64,000 bases of DNA. It comes from Caballeronia temeraria (GTDB lineage: Bacteria > Pseudomonadota > Gammaproteobacteria > Burkholderiales > Burkholderiaceae). Position numbers and translations under genes: made by a program. The stretch is from positions 310,001 to 374,000 of the forward strand of contig NZ_FCOI02000003.1 of assembly GCF_001544795.2 (NCBI RefSeq), given 5' to 3'. Position 1 is the stretch's first letter; each line of letters starts with the position of its first letter. The notes beneath the pieces are model-generated. The model searched no databases, was not told where the DNA came from, and saw only the letters and a list, made by a program, of their open reading frames with translations. Positions 1 through 9,088 of this stretch are shown one piece after another.

Positions 1-216
1 GCGCAAGGCCGCGCGCGCTTCGTCGGCGCTAAAGGGCGCGTCCGTCACCCACAGGCAGCGCTCGTTGTTCTCCAGCCCCGCGCGAAAGTAAGGCACGAGC
101 GTATCGTGCAGGTCCGCGCCCGAGCCGAAGAGCTGGCCGATGTGACTTCCCCACGTGATGGAAGGCAGCGCAGGGATGCCGGAAGGGGCATGACTTTGCT
201 CGTCGAGTGCTCGCAT
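1..216 (-). CDS. MEDS-domain sensor protein, N-terminal fragment (runs off left edge)
   Basis: Reading the minus strand from an ATG at 216 gives an open frame of 72 codons that continues past the window edge. It contains WGSHIGQLFGSGADL, then a segment ending VPYFRAGLENNERCLWVT. This is the look of the MEDS domain (DcmR-type sensory domain), in which a conserved His and Cys sit in this N-terminal block. In the family this domain usually heads a DNA-binding or histidine-kinase protein that senses one-carbon or redox signals; which output domain follows here cannot be seen. The gene diverges from the membrane-protein gene at 374. The start is the first ATG in frame, with only a weak ribosome binding site. 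Domain call is fairly sure; function is unknown. Confidence 0.65.
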   Translation of the reverse strand, partial: MRALDEQSHAPSGIPALPSITWGSHIGQLFGSGADLHDTLVPYFRAGLENNERCLWVTDAPFSADEARAALR

Positions 217-373
217 GGCATCTGGATGACGTGATCGCGCGCCGGAATCGGGCGGGGAATCGAAAGCGCGGCGCAGTTTCGGTGCGTCACGATTGACTGA
301 CGCATTATCCTTCAATGGCATGCCGCATGCACGCGAATCGCTCCTTTTCCCGCGACGCCGCCCGGAGATTGCG

Positions 374-991
374 ATGAAGATCCCCTCCGCACGTTATGGA
401 CTCGCGTTCGTCGTCAACGTGGCGCTGCCCGCGCTCGCGTATCGAATCACGCTCGGCCAGTTCGGCGTGGTGGACGCGCTCATCGCTTCGGCTGTTCCGC
501 TCGTCGCGTGGATGGTCTTCGACGTGGTGCGCTTCAGGCACTTCGACGCGTTGAGCGCGATCGTGCTGGCGGGCATCGCCATGTCGCTGATGGTCCTGCT
601 GTCGGGCGCGGCGCGCTGGATGGGCGAAGCGCGCGAGCCTGCGGTGAGCGGCATCATCGGCGTGCTGTTTCTGCTCTCGCTCTTTCTCGAGCGGCCGCTG
701 GTGTACTACCTTGCGCGCTCGACGATGTCGCGCGAAGCGCAAGGCCGCGAAACGGAATTCGACGCACGATGGCAATCGAATCCGGCGCTCGCGAGATCCA
801 TCCGGCTGATGACCGTCGTCTGGGGCATCGGTCTCGTCGGCGAAAATCTCGCGCGTCTCTGGATCGCGCTTGCGCTGATCGAACCGGACGCCGGCCGGTT
901 CTCGACGTGGCTCCGATACGCGGTTTATGGCGGACTCACGCTCTGGACCATGCTCTATCGACGCCTGTACATCAAGCGGCAGCAGCCATGA
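374..991 (+). CDS. VC0807-like integral membrane protein
   Basis: A 205-residue protein with about six hydrophobic segments (roughly residues 8-25, 33-50, 58-77, 90-110, 143-165 and 178-195), separated by short Arg-rich loops such as VVRFRHFD. The start ATG at 374 was preferred over the upstream in-frame codon at 293 because GGAG lies about 8 bases before it and the hydrophobic N-terminus then begins at once. Overall size, NVALPALAY at the first membrane helix and the late ENLARLWIA helix resemble the VC0807 family, a set of inner-membrane proteins distantly like septation protein A. The molecular role is unknown. It stands alone between a divergent MEDS sensor and a binding-protein gene 165 bases downstream. 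Confidence 0.6.
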   Translation: MKIPSARYGLAFVVNVALPALAYRITLGQFGVVDALIASAVPLVAWMVFDVVRFRHFDALSAIVLAGIAMSLMVLLSGAARWMGEAREPAVSGIIGVLFLLSLFLERPLVYYLARSTMSREAQGRETEFDARWQSNPALARSIRLMTVVWGIGLVGENLARLWIALALIEPDAGRFSTWLRYAVYGGLTLWTMLYRRLYIKRQQP

Positions 992-1156
992 ACAAAAAGG
1001 TAACGAACGTTGACGGCACTTCAATACGCCCGAATACTGCGCTTGCAGACATCGGCTGGCGCCGCTGCATTCGCGTTCGCCGATAACTGCGCTCATAGAT
1101 CAGGAGAATCGATCGCGCCCGGTCGTCATCGGAACAACCGATACAAGGAACCTCGA

Positions 1157-2032
1157 ATGAAGAATGCCTTGTCCGTAAGCTTTGTCATGAAGACTGCCGT
1201 CGCAGTCTCCGCTGTCTCGATCGCGCTGAGCGCCAACGCCGTCGAGCCGATCAAGATCACGCTAGCCAACTGGGCCGATACGCAAGCGGTCGTCTACACC
1301 GCGAAATACGTGCTGGAAACGAAGCTGCAACAGCCCGTCACGCTGACGACCGCGGACCTCGGCATTCAGTTTCAGGGCATCGCGCGCGGCGACGTGGATC
1401 TGATGCTCGGCGCCTGGCTTCCAGTCACGCACGCGGCCTATTACGCGCGCTTCAAGAACGATATGGAAGATCTCGGCGTCATCTATTCGGGCGCGAAGAT
1501 CGGCTGGGCGGTGCCGGATTACGTGCCGGAAAGCGAAGTGGCGGCGATCGGCGATCTGAACAAGCCCGATGTCAAGACCAAGATGAACAGCACGATTCAG
1601 GGCATCGAACCGGGTGCGGGAGAGATGGTCGCGTCGGAAAAGGCGATGAAGGAATACGACCTCGCCGGCTATAACCTGATTCGCGCGAGCGAGGCCGGCA
1701 TGCTGACCGCCGTGTCGCGCGCGTATCAGTCGAAGAGCTGGATCGTCGCGACCGTCTGGAGCCCGCACTGGCTCTGGCAGAAGTACAAGATGCGCTATCT
1801 GAAGGACCCGAAAGGCGTGCTGGGCGGCGACGAGCAGATTCATGGCTTCGCCTCCAAGCAGTTCGCGGGGAAATTTCCGCGCGCGAACGTCTTCATCCGC
1901 CACTTCAAGCTGACGCTCGCCGATGTCGAATCGATCGAACTCGACGGCAACGCGTCGAACGACTGGAGCGCGGCAGCGAAGAAATTCGTCGACAGCCATC
2001 CGGAGAAGGTGCAGGCCTGGCTTCAGCAATAA
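1157..2032 (+). CDS. Glycine-betaine/quaternary-amine-type periplasmic binding protein (ProX/OpuAC-like)
   Basis: A 291-residue exported protein. The ATG at 1157 follows AAGGA and opens a signal peptide (residues 1 to about 25, ending ALSANA|VEP). The mature part starts ITLANWADTQAV and carries DLMLGAWLP, near residue 80, and WSPHW, near residue 205. Trp-rich patches of this kind line the cation-pi box that binds betaine, choline or carnitine in the OpuAC family, so the ligand is probably a quaternary amine. No ABC permease or ATPase gene is next to it. The gene is instead followed 131 bases on by an MHS-type symporter, so it would have to use a permease encoded elsewhere or serve as a sensor or scavenger. 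Ligand identity is inferred. Confidence 0.85.
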   Translation: MKNALSVSFVMKTAVAVSAVSIALSANAVEPIKITLANWADTQAVVYTAKYVLETKLQQPVTLTTADLGIQFQGIARGDVDLMLGAWLPVTHAAYYARFKNDMEDLGVIYSGAKIGWAVPDYVPESEVAAIGDLNKPDVKTKMNSTIQGIEPGAGEMVASEKAMKEYDLAGYNLIRASEAGMLTAVSRAYQSKSWIVATVWSPHWLWQKYKMRYLKDPKGVLGGDEQIHGFASKQFAGKFPRANVFIRHFKLTLADVESIELDGNASNDWSAAAKKFVDSHPEKVQAWLQQ

Positions 2033-2043
2033 ATGCTGGGCGC

Positions 2044-2066
2044 TTGGCGGCCGCGCCGGCCGCCAA
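2044..2066 (+). terminator. Stem-loop after the ProX-like gene, possible terminator
   Basis: TTGGCGGCC at 2044-2052 and GGCCGCCAA at 2058-2066 form a perfect 9-bp stem with a 5-base loop, starting about 12 bases after the stop codon. No T-run follows, so it may be a weak terminator, an mRNA 3'-end stabiliser, or part of the operator cluster that overlaps its right arm. Confidence 0.4.
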
Positions 2067-2103
2067 TTACCTAGGTAATTGACACGTATGGACCTAAGTA
2101 ATT
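2065..2103. promoter_or_regulatory. Tandem operator-like elements upstream of the MHS transporter
   Basis: AATTACCTAGGTAATT at 2065-2080 is a perfect 16-bp palindrome. Its right-hand part, ACCTAGGTAATT (2069-2080), recurs as ACCTAAGTAATT at 2092-2103 with 11 of 12 bases identical. The spacing is 23 bases start to start, close to two helix turns. The pair ends about 60 bases before the transporter start at 2164. TAC/GTA dyads are typical of NarL/LuxR-type helix-turn-helix regulators, and the PAS-LuxR gene at the end of this locus (4605-5168) is the obvious candidate. That link is inference. Confidence 0.5.
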
Positions 2104-2163
2104 TGAGCACTTACGCTCCTTTCAATTCGGACGCAAACCGACACGCGAAAGGGGTAAAGGACC

Positions 2164-3525
2164 ATGCCAAACCAAGCAGCGCAGGAAGTCGATACCAGGA
2201 CGCTCAGACGTGTCATCGCCGCGGCATCCATCGGAAATTTCGTCGAATGGTTTGATTTCGCGGCCTATGGCTTTCTCGCGACCATTCTGACTCGCGAGTT
2301 CTTCCCGAGCGGCGATCCGACCGTCGGGCTCCTGAAGACGTTCGCGGTTTTCGCGGTGGCTTTCGCATTTCGCCCGCTCGGCGGCCTCTTCTTCGGTGTC
2401 AGCGGAGATCGCATCGGCCGCAAACGCACGCTCGCTTTCACCATCCTGATGATGGCCGGCGCCACGACGCTGATCGGGCTGCTGCCGACTTATGCGAGCA
2501 TCGGTTATTGGGCGCCGCTGCTTCTCACGATCATCCGCTGCGTGCAGGGCTTTTCCGCTGGCGGCGAGTATGCGGGCGCATGCGCCTATGTGATGGAGCA
2601 TGCGCCGCGCCGCCGTCGCGCGTTCTTCGGCAGCTTCGTTCCGGTGTCCACGTTCTCATCGTTCGCGTGCGCGGCAGTCGTCGCCTATGCGCTCGAATCG
2701 TCGTTGTCTTCCATGGCGATGGTCGACTGGGGCTGGCGCGTGCCGTTCCTGATCGCGGCGCCGGTCGGTCTCATCGGCGTCTATCTGCGCGTGAATCTGC
2801 ATGAGACGCCGGCGTTCAAGGCGCTCGAAGGAAAGAAGGAAGTCGCGCATGCGCCGCTGATGGAAACCTTGCATTCGCAGTCCGGCAACATCCTGAAGCT
2901 CGGCGCATTCGTCTCCGTCACGGCGCTATCCTTCTACACGTTCACGACGTACTTCGCGACTTACATGCAGGTCGCCGGACACTTGTCTCGCGGCACTTCG
3001 CTGCTCGTGACCGTGCTCGCGCTCTTCTTCGCCGCTGCGCTGTGCCCGCTCGCCGGCTTCTTCTCCGACCTCGTGGGCCGCCGCACGACCATCGCGACGA
3101 CCTGCATCTTCATCATCGCGTCGGTGTATCCGGCTTTCGCGCTCGGCGGATCGGGCGATCTGTCTCACTCGTTGATCGGCGTTGCGCTTCTCGCCGTGGG
3201 CGCCGTGCTGTCGGGCGTCGTGACGGCGCCGCTGCTGTCGGAAGTCTTCGCGACGAAGACGCGATACACCGCATCCGCTATCACCTACAACCTCGCGTAC
3301 ACGATCTTCGGCGGCACGGCGCCGCTCGTCGCGACCTGGCTGATCTCGGAGACGGGCTCGAATCTGTCGCCGGCGTATTACCTGATCGCAGTATCGATCT
3401 TCGCGATGATCGGCGGGCTCTCGCTGCGCGAAACGTCGAAGACCGCGCTGGAGGAAGCAGGCTCGGCACACGCGAATGCAGGCAATGGCGCGGCCGTCGA
3501 GCGCGCCATCAAACGAACCATCTGA
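2164..3525 (+). CDS. MFS transporter, MHS family (ProP/betaine-type proton symporter)
   Basis: A 453-residue, 12-helix major facilitator. The N-terminal GNFVEWFDFAAYG (residues 24-36) and the loop motif GDRIGRKR (81-88) are hallmarks of the metabolite:H+ symporter (MHS) branch, which includes ProP, ShiA and KgtP. The second half carries another cytoplasmic-loop motif, SDLVGRRTT. The RBS before the ATG at 2164 is AAAGG. Given a quaternary-amine binding protein upstream and an M19-type protein 13 bases downstream, I infer import of a betaine-like compound or a related amino-acid derivative; citrate or dicarboxylates remain possible for this family. It is probably cotranscribed with 3539-4525 and controlled through the tandem sites at 2065-2103. 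Confidence 0.85.
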   Translation: MPNQAAQEVDTRTLRRVIAAASIGNFVEWFDFAAYGFLATILTREFFPSGDPTVGLLKTFAVFAVAFAFRPLGGLFFGVSGDRIGRKRTLAFTILMMAGATTLIGLLPTYASIGYWAPLLLTIIRCVQGFSAGGEYAGACAYVMEHAPRRRRAFFGSFVPVSTFSSFACAAVVAYALESSLSSMAMVDWGWRVPFLIAAPVGLIGVYLRVNLHETPAFKALEGKKEVAHAPLMETLHSQSGNILKLGAFVSVTALSFYTFTTYFATYMQVAGHLSRGTSLLVTVLALFFAAALCPLAGFFSDLVGRRTTIATTCIFIIASVYPAFALGGSGDLSHSLIGVALLAVGAVLSGVVTAPLLSEVFATKTRYTASAITYNLAYTIFGGTAPLVATWLISETGSNLSPAYYLIAVSIFAMIGGLSLRETSKTALEEAGSAHANAGNGAAVERAIKRTI

Positions 3526-3538
3526 ACGGAAATAAGCG

Positions 3539-4525
<987 letters not shown>

Positions 4526-4604
4526 GCGAATTGCGCTGTCTGTGCGAAAGTTGCGAATCCCCGGTGCTACCGCAATTTTCGCCAGACGCGACAATCCAGC
4601 CAAC

Positions 4605-5168
4605 ATGACCGATTCGACGTCCAATCTCGACTACGAAGATCTGTTCAGGCATTTGCCCGTCGCGGTCATCGTTGCGCGCGAGCGGATCATGATGGACTGC
4701 AATACGCGAGCGCTGGAACTCTTCCGGGCGAGGCGCAGCGATATCATCGATCAATCGTTTTCCAAGCTCTATCCGGAGCAGAAGGACTTCACCACCACCG
4801 GTCACCGTCTCGCTCCGCTGCTCGCCAAACACGCCGTATTCAGCGATGACCGCATCATGCGGCGCATCGACGGCAGCTATTTCTGGGTCACGGTCTGCGG
4901 TTTCGGCTATAACCCGAAGCGGCCTTTCGAACTCGCGATCTGGACGTTCACGGATTTGTCGCAGAGTACGAAGCAATCAGACAACGCGAGCATGCTGACC
5001 GAACGCGAGCGCGACGTCGCCGCTCTGCTCGTGCATGGCATGACGAGCAAGGAGATCGGCAAGGAACTGAACATCAGCCCGCGCACGGTCGATATTCATC
5101 GCGCTAGCCTGCTGCGCAAATACGGCGCGAGGGCGACACAGGATCTCATCGCGCGGCTATTGGCCTGA
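4605..5168 (+). CDS. PAS-domain LuxR-family transcriptional regulator
   Basis: A 187-residue protein with an N-terminal PAS-like sensor (residues about 10-115, including YEDLFRHLPVAVIVA and the aromatic YFWVTVCGFGY) and a C-terminal GerE/LuxR helix-turn-helix (about 125-187: LTERERDVAALL, then TSKEIGKELNISPRTVDIH). It has no phospho-acceptor receiver domain, so it probably senses a small ligand directly. The ATG at 4605 was chosen because the PAS begins right after it; an in-frame GTG at 4542 would add 21 poorly conserved-looking residues. It lies 79 bases after the M19 gene on the same strand and probably regulates this locus through the dyads at 2065-2103. The stop is only 13 bases from the convergent porin gene. 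Confidence 0.85.
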   Translation: MTDSTSNLDYEDLFRHLPVAVIVARERIMMDCNTRALELFRARRSDIIDQSFSKLYPEQKDFTTTGHRLAPLLAKHAVFSDDRIMRRIDGSYFWVTVCGFGYNPKRPFELAIWTFTDLSQSTKQSDNASMLTERERDVAALLVHGMTSKEIGKELNISPRTVDIHRASLLRKYGARATQDLIARLLA

Positions 5169-5181
5169 GCGCGATGCACGA

Positions 5182-6291
5182 TCAGAATACGTGCATCATC
5201 CCGATGTATGCGCCCGTCTGCGATTCGCCCGCCATCGGGCTCGTGCTGGGTTCGGCATCGCGCGGCGTCGCGAAGACCGAAAACGTGCCGTTCGCACTGT
5301 TGCGCACATAGGCGACGGTGCCATACAGGAAGGTGCGCTTGCTGAAGTTGTACGTCGTGCCGAGTGCGTAGAGCATCGCGTGGCTCGCGGGATCGTGGGC
5401 TGCATCGCCCGAACCTTCGCCTACGCGGATATAGAAGCCCGCCGCGGTGAGGGCCCACGCAGGCGTCATCTGATAGGTCGCGCCGAGCCAGTAGTGATCG
5501 GCCGTATCGGCGACGCCCACGGGTGAATCCGGCGCGGCGTAGTGCGTGTACGCGGCCTGCACTTTCCATTTGTCGATCTTCAGATTCGCGCCGACAAAAT
5601 ACTCGCGCGACGCCTGAAAGATGTTGTCCAGCTTGCCGTCCTGACTGCGCAGTTCGTCGTAGATGCCGCGCACGTCGAGCATGGGCGAGTGATACGTCAG
5701 CATGATGCCGTCGGAGCGGCCGAATTCGCCTTGCGCACCCGAATTGAACGCGCCCGGCTGATTGCCGAACGCATATTGCCCTTGCACGTCGAAGCCATGA
5801 AACACGGGGCTGTGATATTCGACGTTATTGCTCGTCTGCTGCCAGTTGCGTCCGCGCACGAGCGACGCCGACGACACCGCCTGCTGCACGAAGGGATCGA
5901 ATTCCCAGACGCCGTCGCTGTCGATAAAAAGATTACGGCCCGCCTGCAACTGGCCCCACGTCTTCGAGTTCACGCCGACATACGCGCGACGCGACCAAAG
6001 GCGTCCGCCGCCGGTGGTGCCGTTCATGATCTGAATCGCGGTTTCCAGGTCGAAGACCGCGCTCAGGCCGCCGCCGAGATCTTCGTTGCCTTTGAGGCCC
6101 CACATGCTGGTGCCCCAGTCGCCGCCTTCGGCGCTCCATCGCGAGGAACTGCCGCCCGTGCCGTTCGCGATGTGATTCAGATATTCGATGCCGCCATCGA
6201 GACGCCCATACATCGTGACGCTCGTTTGCGCCGCCGCGCCCGATGAAACGAGCGCGAGACACGCTGCCGCTTTCCAGAGACGAGATTTCAT
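5182..6291 (-). CDS. Gram-negative porin (Burkholderia OmpC/Omp32-like)
   Basis: A 369-residue outer-membrane protein. The ATG at 6291 gives a clean signal peptide (MKSRLWKAAACLALVSSGAAAQ, cut before TSVTMYGRLD). The opening strand SVTMYGRLDGGIEYL and the terminal strand ending in a Phe (MMHVF) mark the beta-proteobacterial 16-strand trimeric porins. The loop FDLETAIQIMNGTTGG and the strand WSRRAYVGV fit the loop-3 region of the family. An upstream in-frame ATG at 6354 would precede the signal peptide and was rejected. It is transcribed away from the GH28 gene across a 202-base divergent region, so the two may be co-regulated, with the porin admitting oligosaccharides. That pairing is inference. 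Confidence 0.9.
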   Translation of the reverse strand: MKSRLWKAAACLALVSSGAAAQTSVTMYGRLDGGIEYLNHIANGTGGSSSRWSAEGGDWGTSMWGLKGNEDLGGGLSAVFDLETAIQIMNGTTGGGRLWSRRAYVGVNSKTWGQLQAGRNLFIDSDGVWEFDPFVQQAVSSASLVRGRNWQQTSNNVEYHSPVFHGFDVQGQYAFGNQPGAFNSGAQGEFGRSDGIMLTYHSPMLDVRGIYDELRSQDGKLDNIFQASREYFVGANLKIDKWKVQAAYTHYAAPDSPVGVADTADHYWLGATYQMTPAWALTAAGFYIRVGEGSGDAAHDPASHAMLYALGTTYNFSKRTFLYGTVAYVRNSANGTFSVFATPRDAEPSTSPMAGESQTGAYIGMMHVF

Positions 6292-6447
6292 GGTCGACTG
6301 AACTCCATGCTGTATCCGGTTGAGGAGAAACGTTTGGCTGCACATTAGCATCATCTTGCGAACTCGGCACGGATCGATCGTCGATATGGCTTAAGGGCGA
6401 ACACCAAGTATCGCTTCATTCATTCGGATGCCTAATATATGAACGAT

Positions 6448-6457
6448 GTCGTACGAC
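6448..6457. promoter_or_regulatory. Palindrome in the porin/GH28 divergent region
   Basis: GTCGTACGAC is a perfect 10-bp palindrome about 37 bases before the GH28 start codon. It sits among A/T-rich patches (CTAATATATG and ACATATCTATA) that could supply a promoter -10. It is a plausible repressor site controlling one or both divergent genes; no candidate regulator is adjacent. Confidence 0.3.
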
Positions 6458-6493
6458 GTCCTTGATCGGACATATCTATAAGAGGCTGTAAGA

Positions 6494-8473
6494 ATGAATA
6501 AGAACTCTGCCCATTTTGCGCTGGCGCGCACCGGCGTCGCCTGGTTTGCGGCTGTATCGCTCGCGTTGACGCTCAGCGCTTGCGGCGGCTCGGATGCATC
6601 GCCGTCCGCGGCGCAGAAGTCAGACGCATCCGCGCCTGTCGAGAACACGACAGCCGTCACGCCGGATACGCCGGCCGCGCCGGCAACATCGGACACGCCG
6701 ACGACGCCTGATACGCCAGCAACACCGGCAGCGCCGACGACGCCTGACGCACCCACAACGCCGGCAACGCCCGACCAACCCGCATCGGACGCGACGCCCA
6801 CGGGCTTCCAGGTCGGCACGACAACGTACGACCCCGCGCTGCCGCCCGAGCCGACGCTCCCGCTCGCGCCGCAGATTTGCGCGACGCTGCCCGCCACGCT
6901 GACCGCGCAAGCAAACGGCCTTCTCCCCGATAGCGCCGACGCCACCGATACCGCGCCCGATTCCGCGCGCATTCAGGCAGCGCTCGACGCGTGCAAGAAC
7001 CCATCGAGCACGGGTCTCGCGACGAACAAGGCCGTGCGCCTCGTGCCGGGCGCGAACGGCGCGAACGCGTTCATCGCCGGCGCGCTGACGCTGTCGAGCG
7101 GCGTCACGCTCTGGATCGACAAGGGCGTCACGCTGTATGCATCGCGCGATCCGCGTCAGTACGACAAGACCAAGGGCACCGCGAGCTGCGGCATGATCAC
7201 CGCGAGCGACAACGGCTGTCTCGCGCTCATCAACGCGAGCAAGATTGCGAACGGCGCGGTCGTGGGCGATGGCGTCATCGACGGACGCGGCGGCAGCCCG
7301 CTCATCAGCAGCGTGCCGAACGATCCGAACCTGATGAAGCGCCCGGACGGCAGCGGCACGATGAGCTGGTGGGATATCGGCTGGATGGCGAACAAGGTGC
7401 TGAATCAGGCGCAGAACAATCCGCGCCTCATCCAGATCAGCAATGGCCGCAATTTCACGCTGTATCGCGTGACGCTGCAGAATGCGCCCAAGTTTCACGT
7501 CGTGCCGAGCGGTATCGACGGCTTCACCGCGTGGGGCGTGAAGATCTATACGCCGACGGCCGCCTATGAAGCGATGAAGAACTATCTCGGCATGCCCTAC
7601 AGCCCGGACACCGCGAAGAACACCGACGGCATCGATCCCGGCAGCTCCGGCCCGATCACGAGCAATGCCGGCAATCCGGGGAAGCTGCTGGGCGACGCAA
7701 GCAACATGCTGATCGCATACACGCACATCCGCACCGGCGACGACAACATGGCGATCAAAGGCGGAACCGGCACGGTCAACGGGCGCACGTACAACATCAC
7801 CGTCGCGCATAGCCACTTCTACACGGGTCACGGCATGTCGATCGGCAGCGAGTCGGCGGGCACGGACAACGGCGCGGCGAACCCGGACGTCACGCCGGTA
7901 AACGGCGTGCTGCCGAGCGTGAGCAACGTCAAGGTCTACGACCTCGTCATCGACGGCGCCGACAACGGCCTGCGCATCAAATCCGACTGGAGCCGCAGCG
8001 GTCTCATCGCCGGTATCAGCTATTCGAACGTGTGCATCCGCACGCCGGATGCGTCGCCGGACGGCAAGCCGCAAGCGCTGATCTTCTCGCCGTACTACAG
8101 CCCGACGAAGAACAACGGCCTCTATCCGAACTTCCAGAACATCGCGCTCGATGGCGTGCGCATCGTGAATGCGTCGAGCTATACGTTCCTGGGCTTCAAT
8201 TCGGCGAGTCCGATTCTGCAAGGCTCGGGCTGGTCGGGCGGCCCGAGTTCACCGATCGTCAATCCTCTGACGATTTCGCTGAACAACGTCGTTGCGGATA
8301 TCGCGCCTTCGAGCTTCACGGTCGCGAATGCGCTCGTCAGCATCGGCGAAGGCGGCACGACGCTGCCGTTCGCGACGGGCGGCACCGTGAACGTTACGCG
8401 CGCCGCCGCGAATGCTGCCAGCGCCGCGCCGGTCGATTGCAGCAAGGCATTCACGCCGTTTCCGGCGCAATAA
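6494..8473 (+). CDS. Glycoside hydrolase family 28 (polygalacturonase-like) lipoprotein
   Basis: A 659-residue exported protein. Residues 1-30 form a lipoprotein signal ending LSAC (Cys30). A low-complexity Thr/Pro linker follows (about 38-96, made of TPDTPATP-like units), then a right-handed beta-helix. GH28 signatures occur in order: NTDGIDPGS (about 375), the catalytic-Asp motif GDDNMAIKGG (about 415), GHGMSIGSES (about 445) and LRIKSD (about 495). These match the NTD, DD, GHG and RIK blocks of polygalacturonases. The protein is therefore likely a surface- or periplasm-anchored pectin- or rhamnogalacturonan-degrading enzyme. It is divergent from a porin. The 560-residue catalytic part is longer than usual for the family, so the exact glycan is uncertain. 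Confidence 0.9.
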   Translation: MNKNSAHFALARTGVAWFAAVSLALTLSACGGSDASPSAAQKSDASAPVENTTAVTPDTPAAPATSDTPTTPDTPATPAAPTTPDAPTTPATPDQPASDATPTGFQVGTTTYDPALPPEPTLPLAPQICATLPATLTAQANGLLPDSADATDTAPDSARIQAALDACKNPSSTGLATNKAVRLVPGANGANAFIAGALTLSSGVTLWIDKGVTLYASRDPRQYDKTKGTASCGMITASDNGCLALINASKIANGAVVGDGVIDGRGGSPLISSVPNDPNLMKRPDGSGTMSWWDIGWMANKVLNQAQNNPRLIQISNGRNFTLYRVTLQNAPKFHVVPSGIDGFTAWGVKIYTPTAAYEAMKNYLGMPYSPDTAKNTDGIDPGSSGPITSNAGNPGKLLGDASNMLIAYTHIRTGDDNMAIKGGTGTVNGRTYNITVAHSHFYTGHGMSIGSESAGTDNGAANPDVTPVNGVLPSVSNVKVYDLVIDGADNGLRIKSDWSRSGLIAGISYSNVCIRTPDASPDGKPQALIFSPYYSPTKNNGLYPNFQNIALDGVRIVNASSYTFLGFNSASPILQGSGWSGGPSSPIVNPLTISLNNVVADIAPSSFTVANALVSIGEGGTTLPFATGGTVNVTRAAANAASAAPVDCSKAFTPFPAQ

Positions 8474-8660
8474 ACCGGCGCAAGGGCTTCGAATGCCTCT
8501 TCGAAGCCCGTTTGAACGCGCCCCGTAAAGAAACGTTTACCGATGCCGATAACCTGAATCAGAAGGAGCCGGACTATCGATCGTTCGGGCCTTTTCAACA
8601 TCCAAGACGAGAGTCCCGCGCCTAAGTCGCGCGGGCCGACAACATCCGACAGAGAAAGAA

Positions 8661-8864
8661 ATGGTCTTCAGCTACAGGGACATGATGGTTACGCCCGCAG
8701 CCGTCCGTCAGGGCAACGCGTTCGCCGCGACGGCGCGCATCCAGGATCTGAACGGCAAGGAGCGTTCCGTGCGCCTGCCGGGCGAATTTCCGAATGTGGA
8801 AGAAGCGATCCGCTACGCGATTGCGGCGGGCTTCGAATATATCGATTGCGAAGGACGCTGCTGA
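8661..8864 (+). CDS. Small conserved hypothetical protein (67 aa)
   Basis: A short cytoplasmic-looking protein beginning MVFSYRDMMVTP and ending in a Cys pair (DCEGRC). The central RSVRLPGEFPNVEEAIRYAI reads as a beta strand, turn and amphipathic helix. No signal peptide or membrane segment is seen. It is followed by a strong terminator and preceded by GAGAAAGAA. I associate proteins of this type with many Burkholderia genomes but cannot name a function. It is independent of the GH28 gene, which ends 187 bases upstream. Confidence 0.7.
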   Translation: MVFSYRDMMVTPAAVRQGNAFAATARIQDLNGKERSVRLPGEFPNVEEAIRYAIAAGFEYIDCEGRC

Positions 8865-8911
8865 ACTCCGGCCCGGCGCGCGCCGCCGCGCTTCGATCGG
8901 GTAAAACGCCG

Positions 8912-8947
8912 ACGCCGCGACCTTCGTTCGCGGCGTTTCTTTTTTTC
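8912..8947 (+). terminator. Rho-independent terminator
   Basis: ACGCCGCGA (8912-8920) pairs perfectly with TCGCGGCGT (8928-8936) around a 7-base loop, followed by TTCTTTTTTTT. It terminates the small gene ending at 8864. Confidence 0.9.
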
Positions 8948-9088
8948 AGGGTCCGTCAAGACACCTGTGTAACGCTCCGCGACGCTCCTTAGTCACTTTC
9001 CATCTGACCGACAGGGGTTCGCGGGCCTATGGCACGTCGCACTTCGAACCTGCGCGTTGAGGGAAGCGGCAGGCTTCCCCCTGCCTCG

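Noticed and set aside
6650..6790. Repetitive ACGCCG-type stretch resembling a tandem repeat or CRISPR-like array
   Set aside because: It encodes the Thr/Pro linker of the GH28 lipoprotein in one continuous frame; units are irregular and have no spacers.
6620..8221. Long minus-strand open frame (533 codons) opposite the GH28 gene
   Set aside because: Arg/Ala/Val-rich translation without motifs; it mirrors the high third-position G+C of the real gene on the plus strand.
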